From positions 1-24,220 of the IMG/VR virus record IMGVR_UViG_3300031952_001574: 24,220 nt of DNA; one strand, 5' to 3'. The notes beneath the pieces are model-generated. The model was not told the origin of the DNA and made no database searches. It was given only the letters and a program-made list of their open reading frames with translations. The position numbers and the translations under genes were made by a program. Origin of the DNA: a virus. This document shows positions 8,413-16,934 of the stretch, piece by piece (the stretch's first letter is position 1; every line of letters starts with the position of its first letter).

Positions 8413-9186
8413 TTAGTTCTTTAACTCTAAATAACCTTGATAGATACTGATTGTATTTCCCGTCTTAGCGGCAGACCACTTTGCCTGAACATAAATGTCA
8501 TTAGCTACGGTAGTATCCATTGCTCCCAAAGTAGAGTATACTCCACTAAAAGTAGATAATTTTATTTCACCATGACTTGCATATTGTCCGGTAGGAGATG
8601 TTCCTACGGCTCGTATAATAAAACTAAAATCTATGCACCAAACAGAGTTTGCATAAGTATTAAGAGTTGGAGCATATGTAGCTAAAAGATTGTTGCCCAT
8701 ATAAACATAAAATGATAGATCATCACTGTTAGCTACATTAGATGCAATACCATCACAATGAATTTTATATATTCTTCCTACTTTTGGAGCATTCATAGAC
8801 AAAGTTTCGCTATAAATAGTAGTTTGAACATCAGTATTCGCTATAGTAACAGTAGATACTAAAACTCCACAAGTTCTATCTATCGCTCTTTGTTTGGCTG
8901 TTCCCGTTAAATAAAACCTTCCGTCATAAAATTCTATAACTCCTGCTTCTGGAGTAGCAAGCAAAGCTCCCGAAGTAAACTTTAGAGGAGCAGAACCTGC
9001 CGGAGTGCCTCCTGCCTTTATATGTAGCGAAGCCGAAGGAGCATCTACTCCAATCCCTACCTTGCCTCCGGTACTAGCTACGATAGTTTTAGCAGAAGCC
9101 GCATCATCATTAGCTATTACTCTATGGGATAAAGAATGATCTGGATCATTTTGTTTATCTGTTGCTATTGGTTGTTCTATTGCCAT
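8413..9186 (-). CDS. Tail-fibre-like structural protein
   Basis: A 257-residue protein. Residues about 25-105 hold a segment often seen in phage fibre and virion proteins: [20 protein letters not shown], then [12 protein letters not shown] and [13 protein letters not shown] followed by KQRAID. The C-terminal part (about 115-257) is a predicted all-beta domain ending [20 protein letters not shown], like a jelly-roll receptor-binding or trimerisation head. It has no signal peptide. The start has AGGTGA 5 nt upstream, and the gene lies 12 nt after the 1126-residue fibre gene. It lacks the serine repeat carried by its neighbours on either side. It is probably a virion fibre component; the exact binding target cannot be read from sequence. 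Confidence 0.75.
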   Translation of the reverse strand: MAIEQPIATDKQNDPDHSLSHRVIANDDAASAKTIVASTGGKVGIGVDAPSASLHIKAGGTPAGSAPLKFTSGALLATPEAGVIEFYDGRFYLTGTAKQRAIDRTCGVLVSTVTIANTDVQTTIYSETLSMNAPKVGRIYKIHCDGIASNVANSDDLSFYVYMGNNLLATYAPTLNTYANSVWCIDFSFIIRAVGTSPTGQYASHGEIKLSTFSGVYSTLGAMDTTVANDIYVQAKWSAAKTGNTISIYQGYLELKN

Positions 9187-9198
9187 AATTCACCTACC

Positions 9199-12100
9199 TT
9201 AAGGAGCATACTGGTATACTCTAAACGACACTATATTCGCTAGAGTATAGTTAGTTAAATCTGGTACTGAGGCTGTAAGATCAAAATCTACATTAGCTCC
9301 TGGTGATACATAATAAGATGTTGAACCTGCATACGGTAGAGGATCACCGTAATCCAGAGGAACTTTATTTATGGTATCCCATACATTTGTATCGTTATTA
9401 TAAATTTGTAGATATATTGGAGATATAGAGGGGTCAACATCAGTCTGTCCCTGCCAGCGTACATAACATTCATTGTTTGCAGGAACAACATTAGCAAACT
9501 CTTTATATTCATGAATAGCATATTCACCAGTAGCACTTTGATTTACTCTGGTGTCATTACAAGTAGCAACATCTATTACATCCTGAGCAGAATAAGCAGT
9601 TTCAAGATCAGCATAATTAGTAGGTAGAACTGCATAATCTCCTCTAGTATAATTCTTATATCCAACACTAGGAGATGCGGATACTGATGCTGATATAGAA
9701 GCACTTATACTGGCTGAGATGGAAGCACTTACAGATGCTGAAATAGAGGGTGAAGCACTTACGGAAGAAGAAATACTTGCAGATATACTAGCTGATATAC
9801 TAGCACTAATTGATGCTGAAATACTAGGACTAGCTGAAACTGAAGCTGAAATTGATGCACTAACTGAAGCACTTATTGAAGGACTGGCAGAAATACTTGA
9901 TGATATTGATGCTGATACTGAAGCCGAGATTGATGGAGATGCTGAAACAGATGCAGAAACACTAGCACTTACTGAGGAACTGATAGAAGGACTCGCACTT
10001 ATGCTTGCTGATACAGATGCGGAGACACTAGAGCTTATGGATATGCTAGCAGAAACCGATGATGAGGCGGAAGCACTAATGGACGCAGAGACTGATGCAC
10101 TTCTGCTAGAGGATACAGATGCACTAATTGATATACTTGCCGAAACACTCGATGATACGCTTGAAGAAATGGAAGCACTTATACTAGGACTGGCACTAAC
10201 AGAAGAAGATACTGACGCAGAAATACTAGAACTGATAGAAGCTGAAACAGATGCACTTACACTCGAAGAAACACTGGCTGAAATTGATGGCGATGCACTA
10301 ACTGATGCACTTGGAGAAGTGGTTACTTCATATCTACCAATATCAGGAGCAACACCATGATAACCATCATTAATTCCAGCAATAATAACACCAGCATCTC
10401 TACATGGAGATGCGTAATTTAGATGAAAGTCATAGTTTGGAGCATCTATAAAACTTGGGTCTGCTGTAACATCGTGAGTACCCTGATCTCCCGCTCCAAT
10501 ATTTTCATAATTACCAATGCAATCATAGAAACAAGAATAATCGAGATCGGTAAATACTACTGTCCCACTATAATTGCGCATAGCGTTATGACAATTATAG
10601 AAAATGTTGTTGTATGCTGTTACATAAAGTGTTCCAGCTACAGGAGCAAAGTAGAAACCATCTCCCCAAGCACTCAAATCTAAATCATACAATACGTTAT
10701 GATATAGATACACAGTTCCATTGTTATGAAATATAAAACCATACTGAGAACTCGAGTTGATAAAATATCCAGTGTTGTGATGAATAGTGGCGTTAGTTGT
10801 TCCACCAAGAGCAAATAAACCATGACTGGAGTTTATAAATGTATTATTGTAAAGAGTTAATGTTACCGTTTCGGTAGCGGAGAATGATGATACACAATCA
10901 CCTGTTCCATGAATCTCACAATCATGTATTGTGAATGTTCCACCCCTTAACTCAAAACCACCAGCACCACCCATATTATCGTGACAATTGGAGATAACTG
11001 CCGATGAACTATCTGTAGCATAGATACTAACCATTTGAGAAGTTGATGATGCGTAAAAATCACAATTATCAATTATCAAACTGTCTGAACCAGCACCCAT
11101 AACAATCCAACAGAATGTTCCGCCTGTTGAGTAATCAACTATATGTTTAAAGTTACAGTTTATGACCTGTTGGCTACTACCAAGCATACGAATAGCTTGC
11201 ATCTGATAATAGAAATTTAATCCATCTAATACCTGACGAGCATATCCTGATGAAAGAGTTAAATTCCAATTATTGCTTCTATCGTATACCTCAATAGAAG
11301 TTGGAGCAGAACCACCTATGTTGACATATAGATGATCTCCAGCATTATCAAAATAGAAACTGTTAGTAGTAGAATCACATGTAGCAACACTTGCTACCGA
11401 TGCTAACTTTGTTGCTCCATTCCATACCGCCAAACAATTTCCTGAAACATAATCAGCTTCATATACATTTGTTCTTCCAGCAGTTGCTACCCATGTAGCA
11501 TATTCGTGAGATGCAGCAAATACTGGCTCATGTCCAGAGTCATTCTTTACATTTACTCCATTATGATCTATAGTTTGGTTATACTCTCTAAACCAAGTAG
11601 CTTTGTTTGCAATAGAACCACGAGCAAGAATTAGATCATTATCTCCAACATGGGTTATGGCATGAGTAAGAGTTTGCCAGGGATCGCCAGAACTACCATC
11701 TCCAGTTGCATCATCTCCATTAAGATAATCAATATAGTATGTATTCGGTGGAGTTGATGGACTTGCTGATGGACTAGAACTTGGAGAAGCTGAAATTGAG
11801 GAAGAAATGCTTGCTGATACAGAAGCACTTAATGAGGCAGATATTGACGAACTAACTGAGGCAGATACACTTGATGATGAAGAACCAGCACTAGGACTTG
11901 CAGAAACACTTGATGATATACTGGAAGAAATACTCGATGAAACAGAATCAGAAATAGATGAACTAATACTTGGAGATGATGATACCGATGAGGAAACACT
12001 GGATGAAACAGATGAACTAACTGATGATGAAACACTAGAAGAAACAGATGTTCCTCCGCCTAAATTACCACCCTCAAAATCATCCCCACGTGTTGTTGTA

Positions 12101-12579
12101 TAACCGTAACCGCCAATGCCAGCATAACCCGAAGCAATCCCATCGTCTGTTTGCGCTCCTAATCCAGCATCCGTACTCCCGTTATATTTTGGAGTGATGG
12201 TTGTCCCGCTGGCTTCCAGCCGCATAACATCATTGACGCTCAAACCCGTACTAGATGCTAAGTTTGTCTCTGAACCCGCAATTGTTCTTTGCAGCAATCT
12301 TTGATTGGATGCTGATATATACCTGTAATGTGTATTGGCGCTGGTGGCAACCCGCACCGCCGGGCCAATATAATTTGCAGACGCCAAAGCAACAGCAGTT
12401 ATTTGAGAATATTGATCGTTGTTGAAAGAATCAGCGTTCCAGTGTGCATTACAGTTATCGTTTACGCCTAAAATAACCCCATTGGTATTTATGTGGAAGT
12501 GGTTAAGATTATTCGTCCAGCTGGCACTTAAAAGATCGCCATCTGATCCCGTAAAGGTGTCGGTAGCTGGTAATGCCAT
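9199..12579 (-). CDS. Multidomain fibre: jelly-roll, Ser-repeat, beta-helix, Ser-repeat, C-terminal domain
   Basis: An 1126-residue modular protein. Residues 1-177 look like a LamG/concanavalin-type jelly roll ([15 protein letters not shown], then [15 protein letters not shown] and a Gly-rich end). Residues 178-275 are a first serine tract (SVSS repeats). Residues about 280-750 begin [20 protein letters not shown] followed by WQTLTHAI, the classic opening of pectate-lyase-like right-handed beta-helix proteins. They continue with many short N/I/C-rich turns (for example [28 protein letters not shown]). Residues 755-971 are a second serine tract. Residues about 972-1126 form a beta-rich C-terminal domain ending [10 protein letters not shown]. 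The architecture suggests a host-binding adhesin or depolymerase with flexible stalks. It starts directly after the upstream stop (TAAATG). Catalytic activity of the helix is not demonstrated. Confidence 0.8.
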   Translation of the reverse strand: MALPATDTFTGSDGDLLSASWTNNLNHFHINTNGVILGVNDNCNAHWNADSFNNDQYSQITAVALASANYIGPAVRVATSANTHYRYISASNQRLLQRTIAGSETNLASSTGLSVNDVMRLEASGTTITPKYNGSTDAGLGAQTDDGIASGYAGIGGYGYTTTRGDDFEGGNLGGGTSVSSSVSSSVSSSVSSSVSSSVSSSPSISSSISDSVSSSISSSISSSVSASPSAGSSSSSVSASVSSSISASLSASVSASISSSISASPSSSPSASPSTPPNTYYIDYLNGDDATGDGSSGDPWQTLTHAITHVGDNDLILARGSIANKATWFREYNQTIDHNGVNVKNDSGHEPVFAASHEYATWVATAGRTNVYEADYVSGNCLAVWNGATKLASVASVATCDSTTNSFYFDNAGDHLYVNIGGSAPTSIEVYDRSNNWNLTLSSGYARQVLDGLNFYYQMQAIRMLGSSQQVINCNFKHIVDYSTGGTFCWIVMGAGSDSLIIDNCDFYASSTSQMVSIYATDSSSAVISNCHDNMGGAGGFELRGGTFTIHDCEIHGTGDCVSSFSATETVTLTLYNNTFINSSHGLFALGGTTNATIHHNTGYFINSSSQYGFIFHNNGTVYLYHNVLYDLDLSAWGDGFYFAPVAGTLYVTAYNNIFYNCHNAMRNYSGTVVFTDLDYSCFYDCIGNYENIGAGDQGTHDVTADPSFIDAPNYDFHLNYASPCRDAGVIIAGINDGYHGVAPDIGRYEVTTSPSASVSASPSISASVSSSVSASVSASISSSISASVSSSVSASPSISASISSSVSSSVSASISISASVSSSRSASVSASISASASSSVSASISISSSVSASVSASISASPSISSSVSASVSASVSASPSISASVSASISSSISASPSISASVSASISASVSASPSISASISASISASISASISSSVSASPSISASVSASISASISASISASVSASPSVGYKNYTRGDYAVLPTNYADLETAYSAQDVIDVATCNDTRVNQSATGEYAIHEYKEFANVVPANNECYVRWQGQTDVDPSISPIYLQIYNNDTNVWDTINKVPLDYGDPLPYAGSTSYYVSPGANVDFDLTASVPDLTNYTLANIVSFRVYQYAP
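9667..10317 (-). repeat. Second Ser-X repeat tract of the 1126-residue fibre
   Basis: Degenerate short repeats encode residues about 755-971, mainly SAS, SIS, SVS and SPS units with serine at every second position. The wording is the same as in the tract at 6668-8360, so the two could recombine. Confidence 0.88.
11755..12048 (-). repeat. First Ser repeat tract of the 1126-residue fibre
   Basis: This encodes residues about 178-275 between the jelly roll and the beta-helix. It opens with a four-residue period (SVSS) and shifts to SAS/SIS/SPS units towards the beta-helix. Confidence 0.85.
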
Positions 12580-13938
12580 TTACAAACTCGCTAATCCAAA
12601 GTAAATAGGCGCGCTGCCCCACTGGTCAGCCATCGCCTTGAGGATTACCCGCATGGTGGTCGTTCCCGTTACCATCGAATAATCGTAACCCTTTTGGGTA
12701 GCCGCATTCGCCATTGCCTGCCGAATATCCGCCGGAATATTTTGCACCTGCAAATCCAGCCAGCCAGTCGTTAGGTTTATATCATGCCCCAGGATACCCG
12801 TCACTCTTTGGAAGAATAAGAAGAAACCGCATATAACTCTTAGAACACCTCTATATGTCAACCCTGTATTTATCCAACCAGAAGGAATATTATAGGTCTC
12901 AAGAAATGTTTGTGCTGTAGTAACTGCACCCATTGTCATAGTGTTATCTATATTTAATGGTAATGCGAGTACATCAGAATTAGATACTAACAATTCGTGA
13001 TCTGAGGCATAAATATTTGCACACAATATAGCTTGATTTATTGAGCCATAGTCTTTCATTGACCAAGTACAGGCAAATCCGGCATGTTGTACGGCCCTGG
13101 CAGGCCAACCACCAAAGTATTTTGGGCCACGAGTACCATCAAATACATCAATGGGTAATATGTAATATCTTATATCTTGCGTCCCGCTTGGACTTGGAGA
13201 GACACTCGAACTTACTGATGACGAGATACTTGCACTTATAGATGGCGAAGCACTAATACTTGATGATATAGAAGATGATATGGATGATGATACTGATGAA
13301 GAGGGAGATGCTACCGCAGGTCTAATAGCCGCTAAAGCGCAAATATTGATTGCGGCAGTTGAGAACGTACAGGATGAAACTCCTGTTGCCGAACCTGCAC
13401 CTACTTGAAGATTATTTGCTATTGCTATTCTGGTATATGTGGAGTAAGCACTATCCACTTGCTCTGCAAGCGCACCAGGATTAGTAGCAACAGCCTCATT
13501 GGTTACACTATAAGAACCTATTGGTGTACCAAAGAAACCAACAATCATACAATCTGAAGATGTTGGAGTTATTGAAGTTGTACCAGTTGCAGTAGAAGCA
13601 TTTCTCCCGATGGATGGAGTTACATCCATAGGATTATTTTCAGATGCACCCGTAAATCTGATACAAGTTACCTGAGTTCTGGTTGTGCCAGAAAATGACC
13701 AGGGGCCAACGCCAATACTATTTTTACCGTATACTCCCCAAAATAACTCTCCTCTACCGCTTGTACCAGATGCAGAAGCAACTCTTGTCCATCCCGTAGG
13801 TGCTGTAGTAGTACCAGATGCGACACGATCAATTTTATATGCAAGTAACAAATCACCTATCTGTACTCCAGTAGGAGCAGATAATGAGGCTGAGTTTGTT
13901 CCCGATGCTGTAGAGGTATTTTGGTATACAACAGCCAT
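12580..13938 (-). CDS. Fibre/adhesin-like protein with a central serine linker
   Basis: A 452-residue protein. Residues 1-210 match a beta-sandwich type common in phage structural proteins: GVQIGDLLLAYKIDR, then APTGWTRVASASG, LFWGVYGK and a closing INICALAAIRPA. Residues 211-251 are a serine linker. Residues 252-452 form a second domain I do not recognise (IRYYILPIDVFDGTRGPKYF near its start, ADQWGSAPIYFGLASL at its end). A GGAGG site 10 nt before ATG 13938 supports the start, and the stop of the upstream glycosyltransferase lies 2 nt before it. It is the first of the fibre genes and directly follows the glycosylation genes. The 3' end (about 12600-12800) is clearly more GC-rich than the rest, which suggests a replaced C-terminal segment. 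Confidence 0.72.
   Translation of the reverse strand: MAVVYQNTSTASGTNSASLSAPTGVQIGDLLLAYKIDRVASGTTTAPTGWTRVASASGTSGRGELFWGVYGKNSIGVGPWSFSGTTRTQVTCIRFTGASENNPMDVTPSIGRNASTATGTTSITPTSSDCMIVGFFGTPIGSYSVTNEAVATNPGALAEQVDSAYSTYTRIAIANNLQVGAGSATGVSSCTFSTAAINICALAAIRPAVASPSSSVSSSISSSISSSISASPSISASISSSVSSSVSPSPSGTQDIRYYILPIDVFDGTRGPKYFGGWPARAVQHAGFACTWSMKDYGSINQAILCANIYASDHELLVSNSDVLALPLNIDNTMTMGAVTTAQTFLETYNIPSGWINTGLTYRGVLRVICGFFLFFQRVTGILGHDINLTTGWLDLQVQNIPADIRQAMANAATQKGYDYSMVTGTTTMRVILKAMADQWGSAPIYFGLASL
13185..13308 (-). repeat. Serine linker tract of the 452-residue protein
   Basis: Short degenerate repeats encode residues about 211-251 (SVSSS, SISSS and SPSIS units), the shortest member of the repeat family shared by three fibre genes. 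Confidence 0.82.
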
Positions 13939-13940
13939 TA

Positions 13941-14888
13941 CTAATTATCCTCCGGGATTGCATCCCATCCTGGGACAGGCCAGAATTTTCTTACCAACCA
14001 TGACAAGGGATAAATTTGTTTATCCCATTTATTTTCAAAGAACAATTCTTTTGCTCTTTTCTTAGCAAAGTCAACTTGCCTACCAGATATAGGATAAGGG
14101 AAACTAAAATCCCCGCCTTGAGTCCTAAACATATGACCATAATAAGTTTTGTGATCTACCATTACTTTACCACCTGATAACCAAGTTTTTACTGCTACTT
14201 CAATTCCCTGACTACCCCAAGTACCAAATTCTTCATCACATATATTAAGTTCAAACCATTTATCTCTAGTAAGCATAAAACAAGAGCCTTGAAGAGACAT
14301 TGTTTCTGTTAATCCTGTTTTTTCTAAATCTTCTTTGTACATATCTCTTTTAGTATAATCATTAAAATATTGAAAATGTGGTGTACTGTCAAAGCAATAA
14401 GAATTGCTTTGAGGTTTTTCTTTTGCTATCCAAACCATTTTTCTTATAAACTTAGTACCATCACATTCAGAATTAAAACATTTAGTTGGAGTTGGCCCTT
14501 GATAAGTTTTCTTACCACACTTTACACATTTCCAATCAAAGGCATGTAGGTTTCTCATTGTAGGTACTATAGTCCAATCGTCTTGGATATCATTCATTAG
14601 AATAGTATCAAATCCCTCTGCAAATGAACAGTGACCATCACACTTCATAAGATATTTAGCACTAGAAATACTGGCACATCTATTAGCAATTCCTCTTTGT
14701 CCAATACTTTCTGGATAATAAACAACTGAAACATCAGGGTGTTGAGGTATAACTGGGTCTGCCCACTGTCCATCAAGTCCAACTATAATTTCTGTATTAC
14801 CTCTTTTATGTTCTAATATGTCTTCTACTGTTTTGGAAACGAACATTTCATTCCTGCTAGGAATTATGATTGAGAGGTCATATGTCAT
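13941..14888 (-). CDS. GT2-fold glycosyltransferase, polypeptide GalNAc-transferase-like, with zinc ribbon
   Basis: A 315-residue GT-A glycosyltransferase expected to move a sugar from a nucleotide donor. It opens LSIIIPSRNE (5-14), the GT2 nucleotide-binding strand. A D-G-H motif at 84-86 (MKCDGHCSF) matches the metal-binding D-x-H of GT27 enzymes. The acceptor side reads SLQGSCFMLTRDKWFEL (198-214), then WGSQGIEVAVKTWLSGG (224-240) and YYGHMFRTQGG (249-259). This closely follows the GT27 pattern GG-x-FAIDR, WGGEN-x-E, GH-x-FR. Cys121, Cys124, Cys137 and Cys142 form a probable zinc ribbon that the paralogue at 20189 lacks. AAGGAAG precedes ATG 14888, which overlaps the upstream stop (ATGA). 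It is the last glycan gene before the serine-rich fibre genes. Confidence 0.85.
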   Translation of the reverse strand: MTYDLSIIIPSRNEMFVSKTVEDILEHKRGNTEIIVGLDGQWADPVIPQHPDVSVVYYPESIGQRGIANRCASISSAKYLMKCDGHCSFAEGFDTILMNDIQDDWTIVPTMRNLHAFDWKCVKCGKKTYQGPTPTKCFNSECDGTKFIRKMVWIAKEKPQSNSYCFDSTPHFQYFNDYTKRDMYKEDLEKTGLTETMSLQGSCFMLTRDKWFELNICDEEFGTWGSQGIEVAVKTWLSGGKVMVDHKTYYGHMFRTQGGDFSFPYPISGRQVDFAKKRAKELFFENKWDKQIYPLSWLVRKFWPVPGWDAIPEDN

Positions 14889-15508
14889 TCTTTCTTCCTT
14901 AGTCTTGAGATAATCTCAAATTCAGGTATACCAACTGTTCTTTGCATAACTGTACTAAAACCAACAAAGTAATCAGAGAGGAGAAATTGAGTAGACTTAT
15001 TCCAAATAATACAATCATCCCAATCTTCTGCTTTACAAATATTCCACTTATGAGTATTAGCATACTTCTGATATTCAGCATTATTATAAAAATGCTTTAA
15101 ATAAATCCAGCCCCCTGTTTTACATACTCTATACATTTCTTGTAATGCTTTCAGGGGGTCTGCACAATGGTCTAATGCATTGACACAATGTACAATATCA
15201 AAGAAATTATCTTTATATGTTAATTGTAACATATCTTGCCTTTCTACGGATATTATAGGTATAACTTTAGCTTTTTTCAATAATTCTTTATATTCATTTG
15301 CTAATATATCAGAAGGATATAAATGTACAATTGCAGTAGGATATGTAGAACCAGTAGTAGAAAATAAACCTGCACCTAAATCAGCAATATTTACTTCCGT
15401 TTTCTCCCCTATCATCTCCCCAAAATAAGATGCTAAAGGAAATACATGATTGAACTGTCTTGCTTTATAGGGTAACTTGTTTTCGTAGAAACGTAAAGTA
15501 GCGTTCAT
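14885..15508 (-). CDS. Class I SAM-dependent methyltransferase (Methyltransf_11 type)
   Basis: A 207-residue Rossmann methyltransferase. The SAM-binding motif I is IADLGAGLFS (41-50). Later motifs are DMLQLTYKDNFFDIVHCVNA (about 92-111), followed by LDHCADPLKALQEMYRV and the strand GGWIYLKHF, the usual order for small-molecule or sugar methyltransferases of this family. It starts with ATGA overlap after the neighbouring methyltransferase and ends with ATGA overlap into the GT27-like gene, so the three are one translational unit. The substrate is unknown. A sugar made by the adjacent glycosyltransferase is the natural guess. Confidence 0.82.
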   Translation of the reverse strand: MNATLRFYENKLPYKARQFNHVFPLASYFGEMIGEKTEVNIADLGAGLFSTTGSTYPTAIVHLYPSDILANEYKELLKKAKVIPIISVERQDMLQLTYKDNFFDIVHCVNALDHCADPLKALQEMYRVCKTGGWIYLKHFYNNAEYQKYANTHKWNICKAEDWDDCIIWNKSTQFLLSDYFVGFSTVMQRTVGIPEFEIISRLRKKE

Positions 15509-15993
15509 ACAAGAAAATCCAATGATTCAAAATTACTCAATACTGTAGTATAGGGCATAAACTTAGTATAGGTATATTTACTTCTAAACATTGGATATAT
15601 TTCTTCATAGTGATAATACATCTCTTCTTTAGGTTGAGTGTCATGTAATACTACAAATGTAGCTAAGTTAGCAACTTGTTTAGCTAACTTAGCTCTCGTA
15701 TCCATAGGATTAGCGTCAATGAAAACTATGTCCCATTTCTTTTCAATGTCAATGAAATTCCAATCAGTTATCAAATGGGCTTCATGAAATGAATTGTTAT
15801 TTCTACCAACCATATTAAAATATCTTTCATCATTATCGTACGATACTAGTTTTCTATTAGCGTCTACACACAGCCAGAATAAAAGCGGGGTACTATAAAC
15901 TCCCATTCCTAACTCTAATACATCCCCTTTAGTATGTTCAAAAAGTTTTATTAATACGGGAATATGAGAACCCCAGTGCATTTTCCACTTCAT
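15505..15993 (-). CDS. Small class I SAM-dependent methyltransferase
   Basis: A 162-residue protein if started at ATG 15993, which overlaps the upstream stop (ATGA) and has AGGAG 7 nt before it. A longer version from 16020 would need a non-ATG start inside the upstream gene and is less likely. Motif I is VLELGMGVYSTPLL (25-38), the acidic motif II is LVSYDND (49-55), motif IV is WDIVFIDANP, followed by FVVLHDT. This is the Methyltransf_24-like order also seen in the pair at 18483-19546. It lacks a long C-terminal substrate domain. The substrate is not deducible; its place between a putative glycosyltransferase and a second methyltransferase points to glycan modification. Confidence 0.8.
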   Translation of the reverse strand: MKWKMHWGSHIPVLIKLFEHTKGDVLELGMGVYSTPLLFWLCVDANRKLVSYDNDERYFNMVGRNNNSFHEAHLITDWNFIDIEKKWDIVFIDANPMDTRAKLAKQVANLATFVVLHDTQPKEEMYYHYEEIYPMFRSKYTYTKFMPYTTVLSNFESLDFLV

Positions 15994-16748
15994 TCTATCT
16001 CCTGTCCACACGTAGGACAAACTTTATAAGTATAGCTTTCATCATAGAGTTTCATTGCCTCATGACAAGAACCCCAAGGTACAAGATAAGTTCCTCTTAG
16101 TTCTCCCAATGCTTTCCTTTCACCAGTAGGACGAGTTCTCCCCCTAGGAGTTTGAATATAACCTAAACCGTGTGGGTGGAAAAACTGCACCATTGACCTG
16201 CCACCCCAACCCTCTTCTGTCTTTCTAACTTTTACACCAAGATATTCATCATATCTTCCAGGTTCACCACAAAACTTATTGGTATCATATTCAGGATATT
16301 TTTCTAATCTTTCCTCAAGACTATCCACAAGTAAATCCCTAAGACAGATCAAACCAAATATCACCATACGCTTCTTCCATGAAAATGTCATTGGCCTAGA
16401 CCACGTAAAAATAGACCACTTGTTAATATCGTACAATAAGATATCATCTGTTTTAGGTCTTAGGATAAAGTGTTCTTTGGGGTATAATACATCGTCTTCT
16501 GCACAGGCTACATACTTTGTCTTTGCTGCTTTTGCTCCCTGAAGTATTTGCCAGTAAATATTTCTATTTGAACGTCCGATATCACCAACACATATATTCT
16601 CTCCAAAATCCATTGGTTTATGAGAAACACTAATAACTGATGTATCTCCTATAGACTCCTTCAAGATTCTGCGAGTATTTCCAACAAAGTATGGATTATG
16701 TTCATCAAGGAAGTTGGCTGTATAATAGATTATGCTAAGATCATTCAT
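15990..16748 (-). CDS. Putative glycosyltransferase, KP-x-DFG-x-N family (copy A)
   Basis: A 252-residue protein, one of three paralogues in the window. Shared landmarks are an N-terminal strand LSIIYYTAN (4-12), a VSHKPMDFGENICVG block (41-55) and an acidic AEDDVLYPKEHF motif (83-94). The last resembles the D-x-D metal site of GT-A glycosyltransferases. The C-terminal half has its own Arg/Gly-rich segment (GYIQTPRGRTRPTGERKALG) and ends in a CPTCG zinc-knuckle-like tail. The start at 16748 has AGG sequences just upstream. It is separated from the other glycan genes by the lysozyme and radical SAM genes. Glycosyltransferase activity is inferred from the motif and context; I cannot place it in a named family. 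Confidence 0.65.
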   Translation of the reverse strand: MNDLSIIYYTANFLDEHNPYFVGNTRRILKESIGDTSVISVSHKPMDFGENICVGDIGRSNRNIYWQILQGAKAAKTKYVACAEDDVLYPKEHFILRPKTDDILLYDINKWSIFTWSRPMTFSWKKRMVIFGLICLRDLLVDSLEERLEKYPEYDTNKFCGEPGRYDEYLGVKVRKTEEGWGGRSMVQFFHPHGLGYIQTPRGRTRPTGERKALGELRGTYLVPWGSCHEAMKLYDESYTYKVCPTCGQEIE

Positions 16749-16934
16749 TTTACCTATCCTATGAATATTGTTTTCATGTTATGAACCTCATGGTTTCGAT
16801 AATTAGGAATTATCACAACCATGAATTGTCTCTACCTGGCCCCCTGGGGGTTGCAGGGAGCAGGGAGAAATGGAACCGTGGCCGGCTACCGATGGCTTGA
16901 CCGGCGTCTTCGATGGCGGTGCCCAGGATGAAGG
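16749..16934. other. Non-coding gap after the lysozyme gene
   Basis: This 186-nt stretch has no clear gene of its own. The half next to the lysozyme (about 16840-16934) is very GC-rich and stays open in another frame. The other half (16749-16830) is AT-rich and carries the palindrome at 16788-16824 and the ribosome binding site of the next gene. The compositional step at about 16840 looks like a junction. Confidence 0.6.
16788..16824 (-). other. Long palindromic hairpin
   Basis: Nested inverted repeats: TCATGGTT (16788-16795) pairs with AACCATGA (16817-16824), and inside it GATAATT (16798-16804) pairs with AATTATC (16808-16814) around a 3-nt loop. Only two mismatched positions on each side interrupt the stem. 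It lies just downstream of the GC-rich lysozyme segment. No T-run follows on the transcribed strand. It could be a terminator-like or processing hairpin, or a remnant of an insertion boundary. Confidence 0.6.

Noticed and set aside
6616-8424. Long plus-strand reading frame (about 600 codons) opposite the serine-repeat gene
   Set aside because: It is a by-product of the Ser-X codon pattern on the other strand. The product is low-complexity acidic sequence (LADTEAL-like), with no domain and no convincing ribosome binding site, and similar antisense frames appear at 9719-10360 and 11807-12103 wherever the repeat occurs.
9719-10360. Plus-strand reading frame opposite the second serine tract
   Set aside because: Same repeat-driven open frame; its end coincides with the end of the tract and no gene context exists on that strand.
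9199-13938. Diversity-generating retroelement target in the fibre genes
   Set aside because: No reverse transcriptase or template repeat is visible in the window, and variation in the tracts is not limited to adenine positions in one repeat. An element outside the window cannot be excluded.
15994-16020. Longer start for the small methyltransferase
   Set aside because: It would need a non-ATG start inside the upstream gene, while ATG 15993 has an AGGAG site and an ATGA overlap.
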